Numbered from the stretch's first letter, positions 22,055 through 35,162 are shown. The stretch is 64,000 bases of DNA from Scalesia atractyloides (GCA_947069175.1 CAMTDV010000018.1:47008869-47072868); one strand, 5' to 3'. Program-made: numbers and translations. Notes: a model not told the origin generated them from the letters alone.

Positions 22055-23643
22055 TAAAAATAATGTGGGGATGTCGGGTGGGACTTGAGGACATATATAG
22101 TCATTTTTTTTCACTTTTCAGCCGCTCCATTATTCCAAACCCTAAATTTTGAATATCAGTCCCGCTCAAATATGATAACATGTCATGTTTTTGTTTTAAT
22201 ATGTCGTGTCCGTGTCTTAACATGTCGTATGATACAACCTGTTTATTATCAAATATGTAATAATAAGTCGTGTTGTGTCATAACTGATCGTGTCATAACA
22301 GGTTGTTTCGTGTAACCAATTTATTATCATGTTCGTGTTTGTGTTTAGAAAATCTGACACGATAAGATTTCGTGTTCGTGTTTACCTGTTTCGGGATAGT
22401 GTCTTATTGTGTCCGTGTCTTAACAAATTGGGTTGACACAATATGCCATCCATAACTAGAGGCACATGCCTCTTAGTGGGGATGTATCAGGTTTAGACCT
22501 GGGTAATGGAATGGTTTTAGAATTGTAGATGTAAAGGAGAGTAGAATGAACATTTTCGTTTCAATAGAAAAAGACATGAGAGGCGAGAAAATCACCTTTG
22601 AGACAAATGGCACCTCTGAAAATAAACTCTGCTTTGTTGAATTCCACCCACAATGACTTATAAACCATCAAACTAAACAATGTTACAATACCCTTACAAC
22701 GAGCGACATGAGAGTAACCTAAACCCATCTTTCCACCAAATCGTTACTCCAATAGTCGCCACGTAACCACAAGGTATCAAAGGCACAATAGGCGTGCGAC
22801 TAGGCGACATGCCTAAACATATTCGTCTTCATTTTTTGAAAACAACATAATGTTTAGCAATAACAAGAGACATAAACATGTGTTTAATTATCATTACTTG
22901 CAGTTACAAGTTCTTGTCCATCATGTGAAAATTTTACAGAAAAAATTCCACGAGTATGAGGATTATAAAAATCCAACTTTTCATGTATCTCTTGCATAAA
23001 ATATGAAACACTTCGATTTTACCACATTGAAAAAGCACAAGGGAACTTAAATATATAATCATAACACCACCGCAAAAAGTAAAGACTCATTCATAGATGA
23101 TCCAACACAATAGGTACAATATGGGACATATTTGAATAAGCCTGCCATACTAAGAAGAATTAATAATAATACAAAACATCAAATGTGTTCTTGAGAAAAT
23201 CTAAACACTTTAGTGTCATTATGTATCTTAATATATTGCAAGGAAACATTTATCGGGTGAAAGAGATGTATTTATGATGGTCCTACTCAAGCTTCTAGCA
23301 CAAATAGTTTTCTCAACTTTCCAACTCTTATCATTGTTATGTATCTTAATAACACTAGTCTGTGTAGGATAATGAATATAATAATTGTCAAAAGATAAAC
23401 AAAAAGAAAAAAAATAAAGAAGGTTGCAAAAAGAAGATAACAAATTTAGGATTACACATTGTACTTGAAATCCTGCAACAAAAGAATACCGTCGGCTAAA
23501 AATTGTGATACATAAGCACGACTGCCCATTCTATCTTTCGATCACATGACCATTAGCGTGCAGATATCTGCATGAGTGACAACAATCTCACGATGTGAAT
23601 CTACCCGCCCGGTTTGGTTCATTTCTCGCCTTGCCAACATTTT
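22055..23643. other. Right flank of the MULE, no gene
   Basis: 22064-22456 has many GTCGTG/CACGA motifs and resembles a degraded hAT-like repeat interrupted by the MULE. From 22465 on nothing was recognised. Confidence 0.5.
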
Positions 23644-23697
23644 AACTAGGGAAATAAATAGCACTCGACTAACTAGGGAAATAAATAGCACTCGACT
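23644..23697. repeat. Perfect 27-bp tandem duplication
   Basis: AACTAGGGAAATAAATAGCA followed by CTCGACT occurs twice back to back with no mismatch. Confidence 0.95.
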
Positions 23698-23819
23698 AAG
23701 GAACTTCTAGGGTTGTGACTTTAGGTTTGTTATTGACATAATTTCTTGTAACTGCTATGACCGATTTTTAAACATATGGAAATGAATAAAATAAGTCTCA
23801 ATGCTTTGTTTTTTATAAA

Positions 23820-24155
23820 GAGTTAAATGCCATTTTTGTCCCCGTGGTTCGGGCTATTTTACCAGTTTAGTACAAAGGTTTAAAATGTTGCCATTTTAGT
23901 CCGAATAATTTTAAACGTTGCTAATTTAGTCCACTGGGTTAACTTCATCCAATTTTCCTGTTAATTCTAGTTAGTAGAATTACATAAAAATGACCGAATT
24001 TCCTTTCTAGTAATTAGAAAAAATAGATGGGGTTAAACCAGTGGACTAAAATGACAACGTTTAAAACTATCTAGACTAAAATGGTAACGTTTCAAACCTT
24101 TGGACCAAACTGGCAACATGGCCCAAACCACAAGAACTAAAATGACATTTAACTC
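23820..24155. mobile_element. Mutator-type MITE with exact 9-bp TSD TTTTATAAA
   Basis: The ends are GAGTTAAATGCCATTTTTGT and its imperfect inverse ending CATTTAACTC. The inverted repeats extend about 110 bp. TTTTATAAA stands at 23811-23819 and 24156-24164. There is no coding sequence. Confidence 0.9.
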
Positions 24156-24164
24156 TTTTATAAA

Positions 24165-24887
24165 AGTTCTTATACATGAAGTTCATTCTTAAAACATCCA
24201 CCACTCATTTTACAAAACATTACAAGTACTATTGTTTGTTTAATCATTTCTTAACTAAGAACACCTAATCATAAACCAAAAAAAATTCAAAATGTGTTCC
24301 TTGAACTATACCTCCACAAGTGTGAGATTTTTCGAAGTCAAAACCATATAAAAACTTTTAGTTAACCATGAGCAAAAATAAGAAATCACATTGAATTCGG
24401 AAATCTACTTTGCAAACGCCACTTCCGACATTACAAACGCTGATTTAGCCAAGGATTCTACAGACAAAAGGGGCGTTCAGCCCAACACCTGGCGTTTGGA
24501 AGCCAATTGCAGCTTTTGCACCAAAACTGGATTTTGAATCCAATTTCTAATCTGTGCAATACATCCTTCTGAAATCTAATATATTTTACATGAATAGACT
24601 TAACTCACATCAATTCATGCATATAACAAATCAATTTCACCCACTATTTATGTTCTTTATAGATCCTTTCTTTAAAATCACTATATACATAACTAACAAT
24701 CTTAAACAAATCCAAATCTTAACAACAATTCTTTTGGGTCATTTAAATCATAAGTTTATCAATCATTTAGGACACAAATTTGTCCATACTATATGGTAAT
24801 TATACACCTTTTATTTAAATGATTATTATACATGAAATACGTACCTTTATCTTGTGGATTCTTGTTCTCTTTCTTGATTGTTCCATC
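24165..24887. other. Non-coding, unclassified
   Basis: No domain, terminal repeat or convincing frame is visible. Confidence 0.5.
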
Positions 24888-25035
24888 TAGGGGTGTAAAC
24901 AATCCTAGAGGCTTGAGAGCTACTCGTTTTCATCTCGGTTAAAAGCTCGAACGAGCCGAGCTAGAGCCTGCAATAGAGCTCGTTTAGTTATCAAGCCCCG
25001 AGCCTAAACAAAATTTTACTTGTTTTTAATATATA

Positions 25036-25113
<78 letters not shown>

Positions 25114-25374
25114 TAACATTGGCGAGCCGAGTTCAAGTCGAGCTTTGGTTCATTTAAGTGATATTAAAGTGAGCTCGAGCCGAGCTTTTAGCTTGTTTTT
25201 AGGTTGTTTTCAAAATAGCTCAAGCTCGAGCTTTAGGTTTAGATCGCGAGCCAAGCTTGAGCTTTAGGTTTAACTTGTGAGCCGAGCTCAAGCTCAAATA
25301 AGCAGGCTTGAGCTTCATAAAAACATGACGCGCCGAGCTCGAGCCGGGCTCGGGCTGGCTCGTTTACACTCTTA
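24888..25374. mobile_element. hAT-type MITE with near-exact 8-bp TSD
   Basis: It starts TAGGGGTGTAAAC and ends GTTTACACTCTTA. The flanks are GTTCCATC (24880-24887) and GTTCCAAC (25375-25382), seven of eight. The inside has many GAGCTCGAGCC-like motifs and a central AAT microsatellite. Confidence 0.88.
25028..25110. repeat. (AAT)n microsatellite
   Basis: Roughly 27 trinucleotide units lie in the middle of the hAT-type MITE, perfect over most of the length. Confidence 0.95.
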
Positions 25375-25382
25375 GTTCCAAC

Positions 25383-26248
25383 CCGTTGATTCTTTACAAT
25401 CAGTGTGCATTTTACCATACCCAATTAAGATTTTTTGCTTATAAATTAAAACAATGCATTCCAATCAATTTTGCACATAAACATACTAAATATGCAAGTT
25501 CATTGATGTGCTAAATATGGACTACTGAAAACTAACTAATTTAAACCTAACCTAGACACTCTAAGTTATAATTTTACAAACTAATAATCTCTAAACTTGG
25601 ACCACACAACCGACAAGTGTACTGATAAATGTAGTCCAGCCTAAGAAATCCGAGTATCAAACCCACGAGACTCTATTGAAAACGTATACTAAACTCGATT
25701 GGTAATCTAAACTGACTCGATTAAATTGTTTTTATGTTTTGAGGGGGGTCCAACAAATCTAAATGCAATTAATTAAAGATTAACTAGAGCTGACTAAGAT
25801 ACAAACTTTACTAGAAACAAGATCAAATGATGGAAAAGCACTACATAGGTTTGGAATCTTATTTTTGAATCATGGTTTTCTAACGGTAATAGTAACTAGA
25901 TGGAACTAGGATCTATGATACTAAACTAACAGGAAATTCTAGAGTATCCTCGACCCTTCTCAAACTAAGAGAACCCTAAAAGCTATTAAACTCATCGGTT
26001 AGTTGAGTAGCCTCACAGCGAATCCAACAATACTAAAGTACCTGAAATATGGTATACCTCACAGTGCGACAATCTCTATGCACTCTAAAGTGTAAAGGGG
26101 TAATCTACGAACATTTCATCAGATTTAAGTAGGCAACTATCATAAGACAATTGAGGAAGATCCACTCACACGAAATCAAACCCTAAACCGTCCAATGACG
26201 AAGACAAACCTAACTAATCCTCATCTTACAACTACTGGACTAGGCAAA
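25383..26248. other. Older repeat-like sequence that received element B
   Basis: No gene is readable. The block around ACAAGTGTACTGATAA and ACCCACGAGACTC (about 25610-25675) is of a kind often seen at LTR retrotransposon ends, but no pair was found. It presumably continued at 40145 before element B inserted. Confidence 0.35.
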
Positions 26249-27619
26249 TGTAACATCCCAAAAACGTCGCAACAGAAGTACAAACGTAATGGTGACGGAA
26301 TTTGGTGCCCATAAATATCTTGTCGAACGATGCATTGTTAATGTTAGACATTTAACTTAATTAAAACATAGTTTTTAAAACATCAAGTTTAAAAGTACGT
26401 CACAACCACACCATAGTTAAGTTGTTTAGATCCTTATGGATCTTATTACATAGGTCCCAACGTTTTAAAAGTTTGTCCAAAACATTCATAAAACAACCAT
26501 GCATCAACAACCACAAGATACGCCATAATTCCCGAAGCCTTGCTCAAGTACCTGAAGAACACGTCAAAATCAAGTGTCAACACAAAGGAGGGTGAGCTCA
26601 CATATTCAAATTTAAAACAAGGAATACTTTCTAATTATGTGTTTATTATCAAAACATCTAAATAATATTTTCGAAAGTTAATTTGTTTCCTTAATAAAGT
26701 CCATGGGTCAGCCGTCGCAAACGTTTCCCTGAAACCTTCGAACTAAAGCATCTTCCCAAGTTTTAAATATTAAATTGATAACATCAAATGTTCAGATTCG
26801 TATGTTTGCAAGACAATACGAACTTTATATTAACTACAGGGGTATAATCAAGACTAAACTATAATAGAATATCAATTCGTCGTTTGACTTGATCGGAGCG
26901 ACCGATCACGACGGGGTAGTCAACCCGATAGATCAACCAACAATTCTACGTGTTCAATACTTAAATGATTAAACAACAATACTTGCGCATGCGCCCATAC
27001 GGGCCATCTATATCGCTTGCCTCATGAACAATATATATATCTTACTAAAATGATAAATTTAATATTTCATGTTGTACGAATTCCCGGAAGTCCCCACCGA
27101 AACGTAAACCATACCCGGTACTTTCTCTCTTGAGACCGAGCCAATTTGTCACAACTTTATATTTAAGCATTTTTAAATTTACACGATCTTTTTCTCTAAA
27201 ACACCGTAAAATCCTAGTTTCATCCCTGGAACATATTTATTCACAAAACGTTTCTACCCAAAACATATTGATATCATCAAAATCATATATGTTCCATGAA
27301 AATATACATTTTATATAAGCAAAGGTATGTTTTATTCAAAAACATCTTTAATCCTTTTTAAGGCGTGTTCTTCCCCCAAAACATATACAATACAGTAAAA
27401 AGAGTGGGTTAGTGACACTCACTTTTGAGTGCGTATTTATAATAGCGCGATCCCACAATTTGATTCTACACGTCCTAATATACGCAGGAACGATTTAATA
27501 ATCAATATTTCATAATATTCTTAAGTTTCTCCAATACTTAGGATTTTAACATAACTTTGAGATTTTCTGGAAAAATCATTATTTTTTATTATGTTGGTAT
27601 ATTATTATATATAGGAGTT

Positions 27620-27661
<42 letters not shown>

Positions 27662-30205
27662 GATTTTGCGACTTAAACAATTTTATTGGTGACCTTAATG
27701 TTATATCCGTTAACACTCCCGTTTATAAGTACTATATATCTACGATTTGCGCGTCGTAATATATATACATAAACGTGCACATTTACACGATATCATAACA
27801 CGCGAAATCTCGTTACGCATACATTTTATCATTTTTAAAGCATGCATACATGAAATAACTTATTAACCTATCTATCAATTTTCATGCTCGACAAATAAGT
27901 TACACATTAATCGCGATTTTACCGATTCTACCGTTTTAAACAAACAAGCGTACATGCATAGTCTAAATTCCCGCTGTCATGTCAACACTTAACATATTAT
28001 CAAATACACATATTTAAATCACATAACACATTTAAACACATAAGGTTCACCCATGAACAACCCATTCTAGTATATGTTGAAAAATGCGTATTTTAGCGAT
28101 TCGGTAACGTTTTCGGGCGTCGGAAGTCACGAATGACCAACCAAACACCAAATAATCTTAATATAAGTCAAAATACTTATATTTATATAAAAAATATCTG
28201 TTTAGTTACTGATCTAAAATAGTTTCGTAAAAACCTCGTAAAAAGACGATTTTTACCTATTTTTACCGCATAGTTTTGTGTCAAACGTTACCATAACCAT
28301 CCGAACTCGAAACAACTTCATATTTTAACACAATACATGTTATATACCGAATAAAATGATGGTTATAATCAGATTAGTGCAGTTTTGTGTAAGTCATACA
28401 AATCATGCGATTTCACAATTTTTACAACTTTTTAAGCACTAAGTACAACATGCAAAGCTAGTAAACTTCATGATACTACTTTAACAAATTAAATAACCTT
28501 ATTTTTAAGGTTTATAATCTGATCTAAATCATTTTTTTCATAACATCATTTATTCATCTTTTTGTGTGCATACACCCACATGCATGTCCATGTACAAGCA
28601 CCTAATGCATCCATAACATATTATTTTCAACTTGCATGTACTCATATGCATCTAGACATACATTTATTTCATGTTCATATTATCCATGACATTCAAATCT
28701 TCATATCATTATCATCTCATCATTGGACCTAAATGCAAGAATCTAAATCCTACATATTTATGAACTAGCATCAATTTTTACATGCATGCATATATACATA
28801 CATATATATACACGGCCATATATATACATACATACATGCTTCCAAAACTTAACTTTTCATGTTCATGCCTTTCACATACCCATGTCAATCCTCAAACAAC
28901 TTTTAGAACATTTTAAATATCACATGCATTCACTTTCAATACCTTATCCATCAAGAATCAATCAAACATCAAAACTCAAAATCTCATATGTATATATATA
29001 CACACATACATACACGGCCCTACATACATACACACTTATCCATTTTCATTTTCTTTGAAAACCCATTTGTTATTGTTTTTAAGTTAGTGTTTATGTCCAA
29101 GAACAAGAGAAACTTCTATAATCATCAAAAATCAAGAATATAGATTTTTAAAGTAAAGTTATACCTTCAAGTTTTTTGTTGGGTTTTTTATTAAGATGAT
29201 GATATGAAGCTTGGTTTTAGTTTGAAACTCCTTGAAAACACCTTTGATTCTTCAAAACACTTGAAATGGGATTGTATGAACATGTTCTTCAAGATCTTCA
29301 AAGTTTGAAGGTGTAGTGTGTGTGGTGTGTGTGTTTTGGTTGAGAGTGAGAGAGGAGAGAGAGATGAAGTGTTTGGTGATCTTGCATGTTAAATGGAGTG
29401 TGTATATTGTCAAAATCATTACATGATCTTCCCTAGGTGCACACTTGTCCAAATGGAAGGTTTTTCAAAAAGGTGGGCAGCCAATTGGCCGCCACCTATG
29501 AGCACACACACATACATATTATATACTTACAAATATATAGGTTATTTACTGGTATTTAACTGGATACCGGGTGTTTTATCTAGCGTTTTAACTGCGTTTT
29601 AACGCGTTTTAAACTATTTTCAACGCTATATAAAAATAACCACACCAAAATATTACTAACCAATATTTTATTTGTCGGGACCAGTTATGTTGTCGGTAAT
29701 TGGTAGTATGTGCGCTGTGTTGCGCAGTACACGATTAAATTCGCAAAATAGAGATTTTAAGCGTTTTAATTTATTTTTATCATTCTATAAAAATAAACTT
29801 GTTAAATTATCACTATAATAATTATTAGTTGGCCTGGTCTGGCTGTGTTGACAGTATTTTGTCAGATACGTGCAGTATCGCGCAGTACGTGCTTAAACTC
29901 GAAAATAGAGTTTCTTAGCGTTTTAAATTATTTTTCTTCATGAATATGATTAAATATATTATTTCAATTATAACAGACTATTTTTAGGATTTTAACATTA
30001 TTCGGCGATCACCGACGTCTCGCATTTTAACCGTTACGCTACAAACGTTTATCTTAATATTGCCAACATAATTTTTATCAAACTTTGGATTTACCAACAC
30101 ATCAAATACCATATATAAACATCATATATAATCAAATACAGCCTTTTATTCATTCATGATACGTGTTACATTTGTACGGTACAACCTAAATAGCTGGGTG
30201 TTACA
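26249..30205 (-). repeat. 3' LTR of element B (left side)
   Basis: It begins TGTAACATCC and ends GGGTGTTACA. It aligns throughout with 36219-40144. I counted about 17 differences in the first 215 bp by eye, and later parts look closer. A TA microsatellite at about 27625-27658 is longer than its partner near 37595. Confidence 0.95.
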
Positions 30206-30235
30206 GTCTCACCCTGTTTAAGGAATTTCGTCCCC
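30206..30235 (-). other. Polypurine tract region of element B
   Basis: Read on -, the sequence GGGACGAAATTCCTTAAACA then GGGTGAGAC leads directly to the LTR start. This is the normal plus-strand primer position. Confidence 0.6.
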
Positions 30236-30264
30236 GAAGTTCTTACACTACATGTTTCGTTTTC

Positions 30265-31480
30265 ACACTAGGCTTAAAGAGATGCAGATATTTCCGTTGC
30301 ATCTGGTCCTGTCATTCCCATGTGAACTCGGGTCCACGCTTGGAATTCCAGCGAACCTTGACCAACTTAATCCGACTCCTCCTAAGCTTCTTCTCATCCA
30401 GAACTTCTACCGGTTTCTCGATAAATCTCAATTTATCGTCTACTTGAACCTCATCAGGGGGTATAATTAGCATCTCATCTGACAGACACTTTCTCAGGTT
30501 GGAAACATGAAACACGTCATGAACTCCATTCAACTCCTGTGGCAGCTTAAGCCTATACGCGACTGATCTAACTCGAGAGAGGACTTCGAAAAGACCTATA
30601 TAATGCGGTCTAAGCTTTCCCCCTTTACCAAATCTAACAACACCTTTCCAAGGCGATACTTTCAGCAGAACACGATCTCCGACTTGAAACTGCAACGGTT
30701 TCCTTCGGTTGTCTGCATAACTCTTCTGTCGATCGGCGGCAGCTTTTAACCTTTCCTTGATCTGGACAACCTTGTCGGTGGTTTCCTGGATAAGCTCAGG
30801 TCCGGTTAGTTTCCTTTCGCCAACTTCATCCCAACAAAGGGGTGATCGACACTTCCTACCGTACAAAGCTTCAAACGGAGCGGCTTTGATACTAGCGTGG
30901 TAACTATTGTTGTAAGAAAACTCTGCCAACGACAAATGAGTATCCTAACTTTCACCGAAATCAATCACACACGCTCTCAACATATCCTCTAACGTCTGAA
31001 TTGTTCTCTCGCTCTGACCATCCGTTTGAGGATGATACGCAGTACTCATGTCCAAACGAGAACCCAACAACTGTTGAAGAGATCGCCAAAATCTAGAGTC
31101 AAATCGCCCGTCTTTGTCGGAGATAATTGACACAGGTACTCCATGTCGGGCTACAATCTCGTCAAGATACAACTGCGATATCTTCTCCGTCTTGTCTGTC
31201 TCCTTAATGGCTAGAAAATGAGCAGACTTCGTTAATCGATCCACAATTACCCATATGGTGTCATGTCCATGTGATGTATGGGGTAATTTGGTGATAAAGT
31301 CCATATCAAGATGCTCCCACTTCCATTTAGGAATCTCTGGTTGCTGCAGAAGCCCAGACGGCCTCGGATGTTCAGCCTTAACCTTTGAGCATGTCAGATA
31401 TTTACTCACACACACCGGAATATCTCTCTTCATATTCGGCCACCAATATAACTCCTTAATCTCCTTATACATCTTGGTAG
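30265..31480 (-). pseudogene. Integrase of element B, two in-frame stops
   Basis: On -, the zinc region ends at YLTCSKVKAEH, followed by the core MDFITKLP, SIISDKDGRF and GQSERTIQTLED, so all three catalytic acids are present. After TAG at 30945-30947 comes EFSYNNSYHASI. The C-terminal part has SPWKGVVRFGKGGKL, VFHVSNLRKC and the chromodomain-like RGPEFTWE, then TGA at 30312-30314 followed in frame by QDQMQRKYLHLFK. Both stops are single-base type and leave the frame intact. Confidence 0.92.
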
Positions 31481-33120
31481 AACCTGGGTGAATCGAATAT
31501 CTGGACTTATGAGCCTCGTTCATAACCAGTTCACGTAGGTTACCTCCAAGCGGAACCCAAACTCGGTTCATGAAATGCATCACTTCATCCGTTTTTGGTA
31601 TCAGTTCACATTCCAAACCTCTCAAACCTTCTCTACTCAAATTCTCATCTTTCAAAGCTTCTCGCTGTGCATTACGAATTCGATCGGTCAAACCCAGAGC
31701 ACGCACACGCAGAGGCTTCTCCCGCTCCTTCCTACTGAGCGCGTCAGCAACAACATTTTCTTTTCCCGGGTGATAACGAATATCACACTCGTAATCATTG
31801 AGTAACTCTACCCAACGCCGCTGTCGCATGTTGAGTTCCTTCTGATCAAAGATATGCTGGAGGCTCTTATGGTCTGTGTAAATCGTACACTTCGTGCCAT
31901 ATAGATAATGTATCCAAATCTTCAAAGCGAACACAACAGCTCCCAACTCTAAATCATGAGTTGTGTAGTTCTTCTCATGCACTTTCAGTTGTCTGGATGC
32001 ATAGGCTATAACTTTATCCTTCTACATAAGCACGCAACCAAGGCCCAAACGTGACGCATCACAGTATACAACAAAACTGTCATTTACCTTAGGCAGGGAT
32101 AGAATAGGTGCACTACACAACTTCTCCTTCAACATCAGAAAAGCTTTCTCCTGCTTCTCTGTCCAATCAAACTTTTTATCCTCCTGGGTTAATAGCGTTA
32201 ATGGTTGCGCTATTCTGAAAAAATTCTCAGTGAATCTTCTATAATACCCAGCAAGTCCTAAGAATTGTCGCACCTCTGATGGAGTCTTTGGCGCTTCCCA
32301 ATTCTTAATCGCCTCAATCTTAGATGGGTCTACATGTATACCTTTCTCATTTACGACATGTCCGAGAAAATGCACATCTTGAATCCAAAATTCACATTTA
32401 GAGAACTTGGCATACAACTTCTCTTTCTTCAACAGCTCCATAATCATCTTCAAATGTTGCTCATGATCTTCTTTGATTCGGGAATAGATTAGTATATCAT
32501 CAATGAATACTATCACGAATTTGTCCAAATAGGGTTTGCATACCCTGTTCATGAGATCCATGAACACGGCAGGCGCATTAGTTAAGCCAAAAGGCATGAC
32601 TAAGAACTCATAATGGCCGTAACGTGTTCTAAAAGCAGTCTTCGGAACATCTTCCTCAGCAATCTTCAACTGGTGATAACCTGAAAGCAGGTCTATCTTC
32701 GAGTAGTAGCTTGGTCCTTGAAGCTGGTCGAACAAATCGTCGATTCTCGGTAGAGGGTACCGATTCTTGATAGTCAGCTTGTTCAGCTCTCTGTAATCAA
32801 TACACATTCTGAAGGAACCATCTTTCTTCTTCACAAACAACACTGGTGCTCCCCAAGGCAAAAAGCTTGGTCGTGTGAAACCTTTGTCTAATAGCTCTTG
32901 AAGCTGATTTGACAATTCTTTCATTTCTGACGGTGCTAATCTGTAAGGAGATTTTGCAATCGGTGCAGCACCAGGTACAAGATCAATCTTAAACTCGATC
33001 TGTCTCGCAGGGGGTAATCCAGGCAAGTCTTCAGGGAAAACTTCTGGATAATCTCGAACTACAGGAATTTCTTCAATCTTCCCACTTTTAGCCTTCGTAT
33101 CCACTACGTTAACCAAGAAC
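31481..33120 (-). pseudogene. pol: Reverse transcriptase and RNase H of element B, one stop
   Basis: On -, blocks in order are PVLFVKKKDGSFRMCIDYR, RYPLPRIDDLFDQLQ, KIDLLSGYHQLK, MPFGLTNAPAVF, VFIDDILIYSR (catalytic), FLGHVVNEKG and QFLGLAGYYRRF. RNase H has VVYCDASRLGLGCVLM, then TAG at 32022-32024, then VIAYASRQLKVHEKNY, YTDHKSLQHIFD and VADALSRKE. Frame is kept across the stop. Catalytic residues look intact. Confidence 0.94.
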
Positions 33121-33620
33121 ATAGGATAGCCTTTACACAACATCTTGTGCATCTTCATAATACTAACAACTCCTGACACTCGACTTGATCAGTCACCGTG
33201 AACAACTAAAGCTTCACCACCAGCAGGACAAGGTATCCACACTTGTATCTCCGAACAAATGATCTCAGCTCCGTTCTTGGATAGCCAATCCATCCCAACG
33301 ACTACATCAAAACTACCCAGCTCCACTGGTAATAAATCGATACTAAAACTATGATCGCATAACCGGATTCTACAATCACGAATTTCGCTAGTCTCTATCA
33401 GTTTTCCATTTGCTAATTCTATCGAGTACTTTTTACTTAGCTTACTTGTTTGAGAACACCGAAATGGTTCAAAGTTTTTCGAAACAAAGCTCAAGTCAGC
33501 ACCAGTATCGAATAGTACGAACACAGAATTGTCATTGATTAGGAATGTACCAATAACCACTGCAAGATCATCACGTGCCTTCCCAGCATTCAGCTCAAAA
33601 GCTCTGCCCCTGGCTTTCTG
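33121..33620 (-). pseudogene. Protease region of element B
   Basis: The active-site loop LFDTGADLSFVS and the block VVVGMDWLSKNGAEI are both intact, unlike element A. TGA at 33189-33191 separates it from the reverse transcriptase in the same frame. Confidence 0.9.
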
Positions 33621-34836
33621 ACCTTTTACATTCGGACAATTCCTCTTGTAATGTCCCTGCTCTCCGCATTCATAGCATCCCTCTAGCTTAACTCCCTCCG
33701 ACGTACTCTTACCATAGCACTCGTGAGTAACATGTCCAGTTCGACCACATCTGGCACACTTTCCCTGCTCATCACCGTGAGTCTTCTTCGCTGAACCACT
33801 TCTGCCATCCCTGGCATTATCCTTCCTCGAACCACTAGAATTAGCCACATATGCTTTCCCTGAATCGCGTTTCTTCTCACGCTTCACATCAAAATCCTTC
33901 CTGGAGCTCTCAGCCTTTCGCTTCCGCGAATCCCTAGATCTAGGCTCAGAACGCTCTGATCGGCCAGATTTCCCATCTGCCTTGACTTTTCCCGACGACT
34001 TCCCAGTCTCCTCTTTCCTGTTATACTTTTGCTAGCTGCATCATCCGCTAATGATTTCGCTAGAGTAGTAGCTTCCAGATAGGTGGTGGGCTTCGCTAAT
34101 GTAACCGAACTGCGAATTTGTGGCGGCAATCCCCAAATATACCTCTCTACCTTAACGTACTCAGGAGTGACCATCCGTGGAACCAACCTAGCCAAATCAT
34201 TGAACCGAACGTATAAGCTCTGACATTCAGGCCTTCCATGGTCAAATTCCAGAAGTCAGTCTCAATCTTCTGCATCTCACCACGCGGGCAGTATTCCTTA
34301 AGAAGCATCTCTTTTAGTTCGTTCCAGGTAAGACCGTAGGCCGCGTCTTCACCCAAAACTTGAACTTGAGGGTTCCACCAGGATAAAGCTTCATCGAGAA
34401 ATGAACATGAAGCATACCTAACCCTCTGATCAGCAGCACAACCGCTAATGGCCATCTCAGATTCATCTTCTCGATCCATCTAGTGATTTCAAGAGGCCCT
34501 TCAGCACCGGTAAATGATTGTGGGTTACAGCCCTGAAATGTTTTATACGTACATCCGTGCACTGTTCGCAAGGTTAATGAAAAATCAAGATTACTCTCTC
34601 TGATTATATCATAACACAGGAACTACTAAAACTTTTCCGATCATTATATTACCTTGCGGGTTTCCAATCTGCACACCACCTTCACCATGCCCAGGAGCAC
34701 CACGTCCACGTCCTTGCCCAATATTCTGGTTGGCTTCACGCTGTTCCAAGGCAGCATTAACGTGTTGGGCTATGAGTTGTGCCAACTCTTCTGGGGTGGT
34801 AGGTAGTCTAGTACCATGTCTCGCTTTTGGCAGCAT
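33621..34836 (-). pseudogene. gag: gag of element B, frameshifted, possible intron
   Basis: The start at ATG 34836 gives MLPKARHGTRLPTTPEELAQ, a GRGRG-rich stretch and GNPQ. The frame then meets a stop, but a GT...AG segment of 91 bases (34652 to 34562) would join it to VHGCTYKTFQGCNPQSF. The capsid-like core follows: EALSWWNPQVQ, KEMLLKEYCPRGEMQKIE and RYIWGLPPQIRSS. Frames change near 34465, 34200 and 34020. Two zinc knuckles, CARCGRTGHVTHEC and CYECGEQGHYKRNC, fit CX2CX4HX4C. The intron is inference; an insertion is the alternative. Confidence 0.86.
34562..34652 (-). other. Possible short intron in gag of element B
   Basis: On -, GTAATATAATG at the start and GCGAACAG at the end bound 91 AT-rich bases. 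Removing them restores a Gag frame of the usual order. The polypyrimidine tract is weak. Confidence 0.4.
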
Positions 34837-35162
34837 CTTGTCGTTTCTATTATTGCAATAATAATATCAACATAAGACATTGTTTAAATATTTCAATCAT
34901 TAAATGATGGTGGACTAAACAATATGCATCCACATAATAATGAGAATAATTTAACCAAAAGAGAACCCATATCATTGATATTTATCACAGAAATTACAAA
35001 GCTTGTTCATAGTACAACGACCAATCAAAATTTTGGTGTGACATAATCAACCACCAATAACAAGTCTAGATGAAATTTCCTCCTAAATATCCAAAAAATT
35101 GGCATGCAAGCCAACATAAGAGTTTATCAAAAGAGACATACAACACAAACATTAAACTACTA

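Noticed and set aside
28786..29058. Frame rich in His, Ile, Tyr and Thr in the LTR of element B
   Set aside because: It derives from ATACATACA-type low-complexity sequence.
29252..29452. Matching - strand frames at 29252 and 39192
   Set aside because: They are the two LTR copies of element B. The similarity is that of the LTRs, and no protein family is recognisable.
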